The notes below the pieces were generated by a model. That model saw nothing but the letters and a program-made list of their open reading frames with translations, was not told the origin of the DNA and ran no database searches. 64,000 nt of DNA from [Flexibacter] sp. ATCC 35208 (lineage in GTDB: Bacteria; Bacteroidota; Bacteroidia; Chitinophagales; Chitinophagaceae): NCBI RefSeq assembly GCF_001975825.1, contig NZ_MTKN01000036.1:17527-81526 (forward strand). Reading direction: 5' to 3'. Position 1 is the first letter of the stretch. Each line of letters begins with the position of its first letter. Shown here in pieces: positions 17,451-25,364 of the stretch. A program made the position numbers and the translations under genes.

Positions 17451-17492
17451 TTGGCTTAACCTAATCGCAACTTTTGTAAAATATATTTACAA
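17451..17492 (+). promoter_or_regulatory. Promoter/operator region of the DUF5690 transporter gene
   Basis: GTTGGCTTAAC at 17451-17461 repeats a string found before the phosphonate operon. AACTTTTG at 17470-17477 resembles a -7 element with one mismatch. It is followed by the inverted repeat TGTAAA-ATATA-TTTACA (17476-17492), 20 nt before the ATG, where a bound repressor would block transcription. Confidence 0.4.
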
Positions 17493-17511
17493 ATATTAAA
17501 CTTTCTCACTA

Positions 17512-18792
17512 ATGCATCGTTTACTTAAAAATGCTTCCGGCCCCTGGTTTACCATCTGGTGCCTGATCGCTTCTTTTGGCACTTACTTTTGTATGTATGC
17601 TTTTCGTAAACCGATGTCTACAGGTCTATATTCCGAATACACACTATTTGGGATGGGGTACAAATCCATCCTGATCATTTCTCAGGTACTGGGTTATATG
17701 ACTTCCAAATTCATAGGTATCAAAGTCATTTCTGAACTGCGGCCGGCAGCGAGGGTAAAACTCATTATCGGGTTGGTCGGGTTTTCAGCTATTGCGCTGT
17801 TATTTTTTGGTCTGGTACCTTATCCCTATAATTTCATTTTCCTGTTTTTTAACGGTCTCCCATTGGGTATGATCTGGGGCGTAGTTTTCAGTTTTCTTGA
17901 AGGGCGTAAATACACTGAAGTCCTATCTATTGGTCTCAGCATCAGTATTATCGCGGCAAGCGGTATTTTAAAAACTACCTACCTGGAAGTCCATAGTCTC
18001 TTTCCAGGTATCTCTGAATTCTGGCTTCCATTTACTATTGGCGCCATCGCATTTCCTTTCTTCTGCTTTTTTGTGTGGATGCTTTCTGTCATTCCTGCTC
18101 CTTCCGAAGCAGATAAAGCACTACGGGCAGAACGACCACCCATGACGCAGGCAGACAAAACAAATGTGCTTCGCCAATATGGGCCGGGTATTGCCTGTAT
18201 TATGATCGTCTACTGTATGCTTGCTACCATGCGCGATTTCAGGGATAACTTCTCTGTAGAGATCTGGAATGAACTTGACGCACACTGGAACAAAGCTGTC
18301 CTTGCCCAAACCGAAGTACTCTGCAGCATTTTTGTGCTGGTTGCGGTTGGCGCACTCAGTTTAATAAAGAATAATGAAAAAGCTTTTCATGTAACTATGG
18401 GTGTAATCATTGCTGGTATTGGTATGGGAGGTATTAGTACTTTATTATATCATGTACACCTCATCTCTGGATTTAACTGGATGTTATGGTTGGGCATAGG
18501 ACTATTCTTAGCATATGTGCCCGTTCAGGTCGCTCTTTTTGAAAGGATGATTGCGCTGTTTCACATCCGTGCCAATGCCGGCTATTTTGTATACCTCTGC
18601 GACGCCCTTGGCTATCTCGGCAGTGTAGGAATACTCTTCTATAAAGAATTCTTTGCTAAAACAGTGAAGTGGTCAGATACAATGGCCCAGTTTAGTTGCA
18701 TCATGACGATAGGTGGAGGGGTGCTCTTGATTACGGGAATGTTGTTTTTTAAAAAACTCTTGTTAAATAAAGAAATAAGCTACCAGGATTAA
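17512..18792 (+). CDS. DUF5690/MFS transporter, likely phosphonate-linked
   Basis: The 426-residue membrane protein has about 12 hydrophobic segments (for example FTIWCLIASFGTYFCMYAF and IIAGIGMGGISTLLY) and the MFS-like FYAFRKP-type motif CMYAFRKPMSTG. It fits the DUF5690 family, a branch of the sugar-phosphate/glycerol-3-phosphate antiporter-like MFS proteins found in Bacteroidota. Its gene is divergent from the phosphonate operon and shares a promoter string with it, so uptake of an organophosphonate across the inner membrane is a reasonable inference. Its 3' end overlaps the convergent regulator gene by 30 nt. Confidence 0.75.
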   Translation: MHRLLKNASGPWFTIWCLIASFGTYFCMYAFRKPMSTGLYSEYTLFGMGYKSILIISQVLGYMTSKFIGIKVISELRPAARVKLIIGLVGFSAIALLFFGLVPYPYNFIFLFFNGLPLGMIWGVVFSFLEGRKYTEVLSIGLSISIIAASGILKTTYLEVHSLFPGISEFWLPFTIGAIAFPFFCFFVWMLSVIPAPSEADKALRAERPPMTQADKTNVLRQYGPGIACIMIVYCMLATMRDFRDNFSVEIWNELDAHWNKAVLAQTEVLCSIFVLVAVGALSLIKNNEKAFHVTMGVIIAGIGMGGISTLLYHVHLISGFNWMLWLGIGLFLAYVPVQVALFERMIALFHIRANAGYFVYLCDALGYLGSVGILFYKEFFAKTVKWSDTMAQFSCIMTIGGGVLLITGMLFFKKLLLNKEISYQD

Positions 18793-19335
18793 GGCAGTAT
18801 CCTCCCCGATATTGGCTGGGCGATGCCCCTGTCTGCCATCAAAAAAGATGGAATCACCAGCATATAAGGTATGTTTCTCATTGTTGATCAGGTACTCGAC
18901 AGTGCCCTGTACAATATATTTATATTCATAGGCCTCCGTCTTCACCATATTGGTTCTTTTCGCGCCTGGCTTCAGTTCCAGCATCACAATATCTACCGGG
19001 AAGTTCTTCAGGTTGCACGTCATAATGCGCTTATATTTAAACCCTTTTGTCTTTTCTTTTTCGAATTCATAGTAGTCTTCGCTCCGCTTAACAATCACAT
19101 GCGATGCGGTCGCCTGTTGCTCGATGCCCTTGAAAAATTCATTCAGGTCCAGGTCCAGCGAAGTAATAATATTCATCAATACCAGCAGAGAAGGAATAGT
19201 ACGGTTATTCTCGATCTGTGAAATAAGACCCTTGCTCACTTCGGCCTTGCTGGCCAGCTCCTGCACAGTGATCCCTTTAGCTTTACGAATCTCTTTAATC
19301 TTGTTTCCGATTTGTATCAGTATATCTTCCTGCAT
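18763..19335 (-). CDS. XRE-family HTH plus cupin transcriptional regulator
   Basis: The protein has 190 residues with an N-terminal helix-turn-helix (about 8-65, KGITVQELASKAEVSKGLISQIENN) and a C-terminal cupin (about 110-188, LELKPGAKRTNMVKTEAYEYKYIVQG and LYAGDSIFFDG). Regulators of this layout usually sense a small ligand through the cupin and control a nearby catabolic or transport operon. It ends 30 nt inside the convergent transporter gene, close to the phosphonate operon, and is likely its regulator. A palindrome lies in its own promoter region (19359-19379). Confidence 0.85.
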   Translation of the reverse strand: MQEDILIQIGNKIKEIRKAKGITVQELASKAEVSKGLISQIENNRTIPSLLVLMNIITSLDLDLNEFFKGIEQQATASHVIVKRSEDYYEFEKEKTKGFKYKRIMTCNLKNFPVDIVMLELKPGAKRTNMVKTEAYEYKYIVQGTVEYLINNEKHTLYAGDSIFFDGRQGHRPANIGEDTALILVAYFFI

Positions 19336-19358
19336 AATATAAGATAAGGCTTCGGAGT

Positions 19359-19380
19359 AAAGATAGAATTTTTATCTTTG
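19359..19380. promoter_or_regulatory. Divergent promoter palindrome (regulator gene versus metal-efflux operon)
   Basis: AAAGATA (19359-19365) and TATCTTT (19373-19379) form an inverted repeat. On the plus strand TATCTTTG (19373-19380) is a perfect TAnnTTTG -7 element. On the minus strand TATCTTTA is a near match. Two back-to-back promoters may share this site. A plus-strand start here would make the GTG at 19388 nearly leaderless, favouring the ATG at 19415. Confidence 0.5.
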
Positions 19381-19387
19381 CTCTGTC

Positions 19388-19768
19388 GTGGGAAAATTAC
19401 GCCTATACATATTAATGGGTCTCTTTACGCTGCATACCCTCTCCTTTGATCAGCTCATGAAGCTACCGGTACTGGTGATGCACTATATTGAGCATCGCGC
19501 ACAAGATGGAAATCTGAGCGTGGTGGAGTTTCTTTCCATGCACTATTTGGGTGAGGATGTCAATGACGGTGACCAGGAACGCGACAACCAGTTACCCTTC
19601 AAAAAAGTAAGTACCACAACCGTTCATCAGGTATTCATACCATTTGCCAAAATTACAAATCTCAAAGTACAGGCGGTAACCAATATCACTATAAAATATC
19701 CGGAGCTGGACGACGATCGTCTTCCTAATCCTGCTACCAGTGCCCTTTTCCGTCCTCCACGTGCATAA
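19388..19768 (+). CDS. Small uncharacterised protein leading the metal-efflux operon
   Basis: The frame opens with GTG at 19388 (126 residues); an ATG at 19415 would give 117 residues and lies farther from the predicted promoter. A short hydrophobic N-terminus (LYILMGLFTLHTLSF) could be a signal or membrane segment. The body contains HYIEHRAQDGNLSVVEFLSMHYLG and an acidic stretch EDVNDGDQERD. I recall proteins with a HYxEHR-type motif encoded just ahead of CusA/CzcA genes in Bacteroidota, but I cannot name a family. The His/Asp/Glu-rich middle could bind metal; this is a guess. Confidence 0.65.
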   Translation: MGKLRLYILMGLFTLHTLSFDQLMKLPVLVMHYIEHRAQDGNLSVVEFLSMHYLGEDVNDGDQERDNQLPFKKVSTTTVHQVFIPFAKITNLKVQAVTNITIKYPELDDDRLPNPATSALFRPPRA

Positions 19769-19841
19769 CCTCTTCTTACATATTTCTTAGCTAAGGAAGG
19801 CACCCTTCCTGAAATTTCTATTTGATCGAATCTGATATATT

Positions 19842-22800
19842 ATGCTAAATAAAATAATTAGCTTTTCTGTAAAGAATAAGCTGATCATTGGGCTATTTGT
19901 AATAGCCCTTATCGGCTGGGGCACTTTTGAAGTCACCCGTTTACCCATCGATGCAGTTCCCGATATTACGGATAACCAGGTGCAGGTACTTACTGTATCT
20001 CCTGCTCTCGGAGCCCCGGATGTAGAGCGACTCATTACCTTCCCGATTGAACAATCCTGTAGTAATATACCGGGTCTGAAACAACTCAGAAGCTTTTCCC
20101 GCTTTGGGCTGTCGCTCGTTACTGTCGTTTTCGACGATGGAACCGACATTTATTGGGCTCGCCAACAGATCGCCGAGCGACTGGCACAGGTACAGGATGC
20201 TATTCCTGATGGCATCGGAAAGCCTGAAATGGCACCTGTGACTACCGGGCTTGGTGAGATCTACCAGTACGTAGTAAGGCCCAAAAAGGGTTATGAAGGT
20301 AAATACACCCCTATGGACCTTCGTACCCTGCAGGACTGGACGGTGCGCCGTCTCCTGCTCGGTACACCCGGTGTGGCAGACGTAAGTAGTTTTGGGGGTG
20401 AACTGAAGCAATACGAGATCGCCGTACGGCCAGAACAACTCAAAGCTTACGGCATTAGCATCGCCGATGTATTTAACGCACTGGAAAAGAATAACGAGAA
20501 TACCGGTGGTGCTTATATTGAAAAAGGTCCTACCGTACTTTATATCCGAAGCGAAGGGCTGACAGGTAGTCTTGCAGATATTGAAAAGATTGTTGTAAAG
20601 AATCTCACCAACGGTGTACCCCTGCTTATCCGTGATGTGGCAGAAGTACACCTTGGCGCTGCCACCCGCTATGGCGCTATGTGTTTTAATAAAGAAGGCG
20701 AGGTCGCCGGTGCGGTCGTGATGATGCTGAAAGGCGAAAACTCCTCTGCGGTGATCAAAAGAGTGAAAGAAAAGGTAGCAGAAATACAAAAAGCATTGCC
20801 GGAGGGCGTGGTCATAGAGCCTTTCCTGGATCGTACCAAAATGGTGAACAATGCTATTCAGACTGTTGAGCACAACCTGATGGAAGGTGCACTCATTGTG
20901 GTATTCGTGCTGGTGTTCTTTTTGGGTAATATCAGGGCGGGGCTGATAGTATCTTCCGTAATTCCCCTCTCCATGTTGTTCGCCATTATCCTGATGAACA
21001 AGTTTGGTGTAGGCGGTAACCTGATGAGCCTTGGTGCGATTGATTTTGGTCTGATCGTAGACGGTACCGTGATCGTAGTGGAAGCAATTTTGCATCGGTT
21101 CTCGCATTCTAAGTTGTCGAAGATTACACAGGAGCAGATGGATACGGAGGTGAATAAAAGCACGGGAACGATGATCCGCTCCGCAGTATTCAGTCAGATC
21201 ATCATCCTCATTGTATATATTCCGATCCTGTCTTTGCAGGGAATTGAAGGTAAGATGTTTAAACCAATGGCATTTACCGTGGCATTTGCCATATTGGGAG
21301 CATTCCTGCTTTCCATCACATATGTACCGATGATGAGCGCCCTGTGTCTGAATAAAAAGCTTTCTCATAAGGCCTCAATGGCCGATAAAATGATGGTACG
21401 CCTGGAACGGTTCTATCAACCGTTGTTGGGACGTGTAATGAACTTCCCAAAGACTATTATTGCAGGTTGCGTGGTATTGATGGCAGCAGCAGTGATCATA
21501 CTCGGACAAATGGGGGGTGAGTTTATCCCACAACTGGAAGAAGGTGACTTTGCCGTAGAAACCCGCCTGCTTACAGGTAGTAACCTGAAAACGACTATCA
21601 AAGCCACGCAGCAGGCCTCTGGTATCTTATTGAAAGAATTCCCCGAAGTAGAAAAGGTCGTGACGAAAATAGGTAGTGCGGAAATTCCTACAGACCCGAT
21701 GCCGCTGGAAGCTGCGGATATGATGGTGATCCTGAAAGATAAAAAGGCATGGACCTCTGCAAAGACCTTCCCGGAATTGTCTCAGAAAATGACAGAAGCG
21801 CTCTCTGTGGTACCGGGTCTCAGTGTTGGTTTTCAGTTTCCTGTACAGATGCGTTTCAATGAATTGATGACAGGTGCCCGTCAGGATGTGGTGTGTAAGA
21901 TCTTTGGTGAAGATCTTGACTCACTCGCATTCTATGCGAACAAACTGGGAGAGGTCATCCACACCGTGAAAGGCGCGGTGAATCTTTATGTTGAGAGCGT
22001 AACCGGTATGCCACAGATCGTGATCAATTACAACCGCGATGCCATGGCCCGCTATGGCCTTAATGTTAGCGACATTAACAGGGTGGTGAATACGGCCTTT
22101 GCAGGTCAGCGTGCGGGTGTGGTTTATGAGGGCGAGAAGCGATTTGACATGGTAGTCCGGTTAGCTGGTGAAGCGAGACAGAACATCTCTGATGTAGAAA
22201 ACCTGCTGGTGCCTGCTGCCAATGGTATGCAAATACCACTATATCAGGTGGCTGAAATTAAAGAGATCGAAGGACCGAACCAGATTCAGCGTGAAAATAC
22301 CCGCCGTCGTATAATTGTCGGTTTCAACGTAAATGGTCGTGATGTACAGACCATTGTACAGGAGCTGCAACAGAAGGTAGCTGTGGAGGTGAAATTGCCT
22401 TTGGGATACTCTATTGTATACGGCGGCGCTTTCGATAACCTGACAAATGCCAAACAGCGTTTATCTATCGTAGTGCCGATCGCGTTATTGCTGATCTTCC
22501 TGTTATTATATTTCGCTTTCCAGTCTGTGAAACAGGGTTTGCTCATTTATACAGCGATCCCATTGTCTGCTATCGGGGGCATCTTCGCTTTATGGATACG
22601 TGACATGCCGTTTAGTATCTCTGCCGGCGTAGGTTTTATTGCGCTCTTTGGCGTGGCAGTATTGAATGGTATCCTGCTGGTGAATGAATTTAACAGGTTG
22701 AAGAGTGAAGGCTGGCATGATGTACGCCGCATTGTGATCCATGCAACCAAGTCCAAACTGCGTGCGGTATTGATGACGGCATTGGTTCCATCACTGGGCT

Positions 22801-24179
22801 TTATTCCAATGGCGGTCAGTGCAGGTGCTGGTGCAGAAGTACAGAAACCACTGGCCACCGTGGTGATCGGTGGTTTGATCATATCTACGATGTTGACGCT
22901 TTTTGTATTACCCGTATTATACATCCTTTTTGAAAAAGGATTCCGCTTTTATAAAAAAGGGGTTGCTGTGGGCATACTTTTGTTGGTTGGAACAGCTATG
23001 AATGCGCAACAAAAGGTGGGCTTGCAGGAATCACTGGATCTGGCGGTAAAAAATAACCTGCATATCAAAGCAGCGAAATCTGGGGAAGATTATTATGCCA
23101 TGTTGCGCAAGAGCAGTTTCAATCCTGAGAAGACACAAATTGGTGCGGAATATGGACATATCAACAGTATGGCGAATGATAACAGGTTCACCATCTCTCA
23201 GGGGATTGATTTTCCTACTGTCTACAAGCGCCAGCGTGATCTGGGTATTGCACAATGGCAAATCAGTCAGGCCAGTACCCGTAACTCAGAGAATGAGCTG
23301 AAGGCAAAGGTGAAATCTACCTTCTACCTCCTGCTGGTATTACAGGAAAAACAACGACTGCTTCAAAACGCGGATAGCATCTATGCAGCCTTTGTAGCCA
23401 AAGCGACCTTGCGACTCAAAACCGGTGATACCGATGCACTGGAAAAAGCGACGGCAGAAAACCAGCGCTTACAGATCGCCTCGCAACTGGCCATCCTGCA
23501 AACAGACTATAATGCCGCATTACAGTTGTTTGGTGTGTTGCTAAACAGCAGCACGCCTGTGGTTCCAGCGAGTGATACCCTGGTATACCACCCGGCAGCA
23601 CTGCCGGACAGCAATAGTCTGAACAACTCCCCTATCCTGCAATTGCAACAACGACACCTGGATGCGACCAGTGCCGAATACAAACTGGAAAAGAGCAGAA
23701 TGCTGCCTTCTATTAATATAGGTTATGCAAATAGCAGCATTATCGGCTACCAGAATGTAACAGGAACTGACAGGTATTACGGTGGCGGCACGCGCTTCTC
23801 CGCAGTCAGTGCAGGTGTAGGCATTCCTATCTTCGGTGGTGCACAGCGTGCGCGTATAAAAGCAGGTAATATCCTCATTCAACAGCAGCAGCAGGAAATG
23901 GCGGCTAATAAACAGCAGCTGGATCAGGAACTGAACCGGGCATTGACCAGCTATTACCGATACCAGGAGCTGTTAGCATCATATATTTCTATCCAATTGC
24001 CCAATGCCGGTATCCTGATCGAAGGTGCCAACAAACGATTGTATAGTGGCGAAAGCAGTTACCTCGAATGGACGATCCTGATCAATCAGGCCATCGAAAC
24101 ACGGAGCAACTATTATAATCTGATCATAGAAACAAACGATGCCGCTTTTGACATCGAGAAAATCAGCGGAATTAACTAA
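19842..24179 (+). CDS. CusA/CzcA-type heavy-metal RND pump fused to a TolC-like outer-membrane domain
   Basis: The 1445-residue protein joins two parts that are usually separate. Residues 1-1035 are a complete HME-RND inner-membrane pump: the N-terminal helix, porter domains, 12 membrane segments, and the proton-relay motif DFGLIVDGTVIVVE near 400, with the Asp-6-Asp-7-Glu spacing known from CzcA. Residues 1040-1056 (VAVGILLLVGTAMNAQQ) look like a former signal peptide. They lead into a TolC-type coiled-coil domain to the end (TRNSENELKAKVKSTFYLL, EKISGIN). The adaptor gene follows 18 nt later. Substrate metal (Cu/Ag or Co/Zn/Cd) cannot be fixed by eye. Confidence 0.92.
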   Translation: MLNKIISFSVKNKLIIGLFVIALIGWGTFEVTRLPIDAVPDITDNQVQVLTVSPALGAPDVERLITFPIEQSCSNIPGLKQLRSFSRFGLSLVTVVFDDGTDIYWARQQIAERLAQVQDAIPDGIGKPEMAPVTTGLGEIYQYVVRPKKGYEGKYTPMDLRTLQDWTVRRLLLGTPGVADVSSFGGELKQYEIAVRPEQLKAYGISIADVFNALEKNNENTGGAYIEKGPTVLYIRSEGLTGSLADIEKIVVKNLTNGVPLLIRDVAEVHLGAATRYGAMCFNKEGEVAGAVVMMLKGENSSAVIKRVKEKVAEIQKALPEGVVIEPFLDRTKMVNNAIQTVEHNLMEGALIVVFVLVFFLGNIRAGLIVSSVIPLSMLFAIILMNKFGVGGNLMSLGAIDFGLIVDGTVIVVEAILHRFSHSKLSKITQEQMDTEVNKSTGTMIRSAVFSQIIILIVYIPILSLQGIEGKMFKPMAFTVAFAILGAFLLSITYVPMMSALCLNKKLSHKASMADKMMVRLERFYQPLLGRVMNFPKTIIAGCVVLMAAAVIILGQMGGEFIPQLEEGDFAVETRLLTGSNLKTTIKATQQASGILLKEFPEVEKVVTKIGSAEIPTDPMPLEAADMMVILKDKKAWTSAKTFPELSQKMTEALSVVPGLSVGFQFPVQMRFNELMTGARQDVVCKIFGEDLDSLAFYANKLGEVIHTVKGAVNLYVESVTGMPQIVINYNRDAMARYGLNVSDINRVVNTAFAGQRAGVVYEGEKRFDMVVRLAGEARQNISDVENLLVPAANGMQIPLYQVAEIKEIEGPNQIQRENTRRRIIVGFNVNGRDVQTIVQELQQKVAVEVKLPLGYSIVYGGAFDNLTNAKQRLSIVVPIALLLIFLLLYFAFQSVKQGLLIYTAIPLSAIGGIFALWIRDMPFSISAGVGFIALFGVAVLNGILLVNEFNRLKSEGWHDVRRIVIHATKSKLRAVLMTALVPSLGFIPMAVSAGAGAEVQKPLATVVIGGLIISTMLTLFVLPVLYILFEKGFRFYKKGVAVGILLLVGTAMNAQQKVGLQESLDLAVKNNLHIKAAKSGEDYYAMLRKSSFNPEKTQIGAEYGHINSMANDNRFTISQGIDFPTVYKRQRDLGIAQWQISQASTRNSENELKAKVKSTFYLLLVLQEKQRLLQNADSIYAAFVAKATLRLKTGDTDALEKATAENQRLQIASQLAILQTDYNAALQLFGVLLNSSTPVVPASDTLVYHPAALPDSNSLNNSPILQLQQRHLDATSAEYKLEKSRMLPSINIGYANSSIIGYQNVTGTDRYYGGGTRFSAVSAGVGIPIFGGAQRARIKAGNILIQQQQQEMAANKQQLDQELNRALTSYYRYQELLASYISIQLPNAGILIEGANKRLYSGESSYLEWTILINQAIETRSNYYNLIIETNDAAFDIEKISGIN

Positions 24180-24197
24180 CTTATTTAAATACTCAAC

Positions 24198-25331
24198 ATG
24201 CGGGATATATTAAACGTTCTTGCAAGCTCACTGATCATCATGACCGGCTGTCACTCTTCATCCGGTAATAAGGAAACGACCAAAACGAATGCTGTAGATA
24301 GCAGCAATATCGTACAATTGTCAGCTATACAGGTCAAGAATGCAGGTGTCATCACCGGGAAGCCTGAACTGAAAAAGATGCATACCTCACTGAGGGTGAA
24401 CGGTGTGATCGACGTACCTCCTCAAAACCTCGTCTCTATCAGCATCCCATTGGGTGGGTATCTGAAGACCATGAACCTGCTGCCGGGGATGCAGGTAAAG
24501 AAAGGACAGGTATTGGCAGTGCTGGAAGATCCGCAGTATGTACAGTTACAGGAAGATTACCTTGTGGCCAAAAACAAGCTGACCTTCCTTGAAGCAGATT
24601 TTGCCCGTCAGCAGGAGCTGAACCAGTCCAAGGCGAACAGCGACAAAGTATTGCAACAGGTAAAGAGCGACTATGAAAGCCAGAAGGTGATCGTACGTTC
24701 TCTCTCCGAGAAACTGCACCTGATCAACATCAATCCGGCAAACCTGCAATCATCAAACATTAGTCGCCAGATCAGCATACCCGCACCCATCAGTGGATTT
24801 GTAAGCAAGGTGAATGTAAACACCGGCAAGTATGTAGCGCCTACTGACGTGTTGTTTGAACTGATGGATCCGGCCGACCTGCACCTGAGTCTCACTGTAT
24901 TTGAGAAAGACATTTCTCAGATCAGTCATGGGCAGGAAGTGATTGCCTGGTCGAATAACAGCAGTGAAAAATATCAGGCGGAAGTACACTTCATTACACA
25001 GGGTGTAGATGAAACACATGCTGCAGAAGTACACTGTCACCTGAAGAAATACGATAAGCGACTGGTACCGGGTATGTTTATGAATGCTGAAATTGCCTTG
25101 AACAATGCGCAGGTAAAAGCATTACCGGATGCTGCGATTGTAAAGTGGCAGGGTAAAAACTATGTGTTCAAAGCGGATACCGGCTATATGTATACCATGG
25201 TGCCTGTAGAACTAGGTGCGCATACTGATGGTTTCACTGAAATAAAAACTGTTTTACCTGAAGGAGAATATGTGATAGACAATGCCTATTCTGTTCTCAT
25301 GAAAATGAAGAATAGCGGAGAGGATGAATAA
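24198..25331 (+). CDS. Periplasmic adaptor (membrane fusion) subunit, CusB/CzcB-like lipoprotein
   Basis: The 377-residue adaptor has a lipobox-like start (LIIMTGC, Cys18) that anchors it to the inner membrane. It has the usual order: lipoyl half-motif (LGGYLKTMNLLPGMQVKKGQVLAVLEDP, about 89), an alpha-hairpin (about 115-175), the second lipoyl half (ISIPAPISGFVSKVNVNTGKYV, about 190) and beta-barrel/membrane-proximal domains. It would bridge the RND pump and its TolC domain. No obvious metal-binding His/Met cluster is seen. It ends the operon, followed by a shared terminator. Confidence 0.9.
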   Translation: MRDILNVLASSLIIMTGCHSSSGNKETTKTNAVDSSNIVQLSAIQVKNAGVITGKPELKKMHTSLRVNGVIDVPPQNLVSISIPLGGYLKTMNLLPGMQVKKGQVLAVLEDPQYVQLQEDYLVAKNKLTFLEADFARQQELNQSKANSDKVLQQVKSDYESQKVIVRSLSEKLHLININPANLQSSNISRQISIPAPISGFVSKVNVNTGKYVAPTDVLFELMDPADLHLSLTVFEKDISQISHGQEVIAWSNNSSEKYQAEVHFITQGVDETHAAEVHCHLKKYDKRLVPGMFMNAEIALNNAQVKALPDAAIVKWQGKNYVFKADTGYMYTMVPVELGAHTDGFTEIKTVLPEGEYVIDNAYSVLMKMKNSGEDE

Positions 25332-25339
25332 TAAAAACA

Positions 25340-25364
25340 GGGGCTGGCATTTTCTGCCAGTCCC
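25340..25364. terminator. Bidirectional terminator between metal-efflux and injection-system operons
   Basis: GGGGCTGGCA and TGCCAGTCCC form a 10-bp stem (25340-25364, one G-T pair) with a TTTTC loop. On the minus strand it is followed by TGTTTTTATT, a good U-tract for the injection-system operon whose TAG stop abuts the stem. On the plus strand the T-tract is weaker. Confidence 0.85.

Noticed and set aside
19941..21368. 475-residue minus-strand open frame opposite the RND pump gene
   Set aside because: It is antisense to a well-conserved pump with clear motifs and shows no domain or sensible composition.
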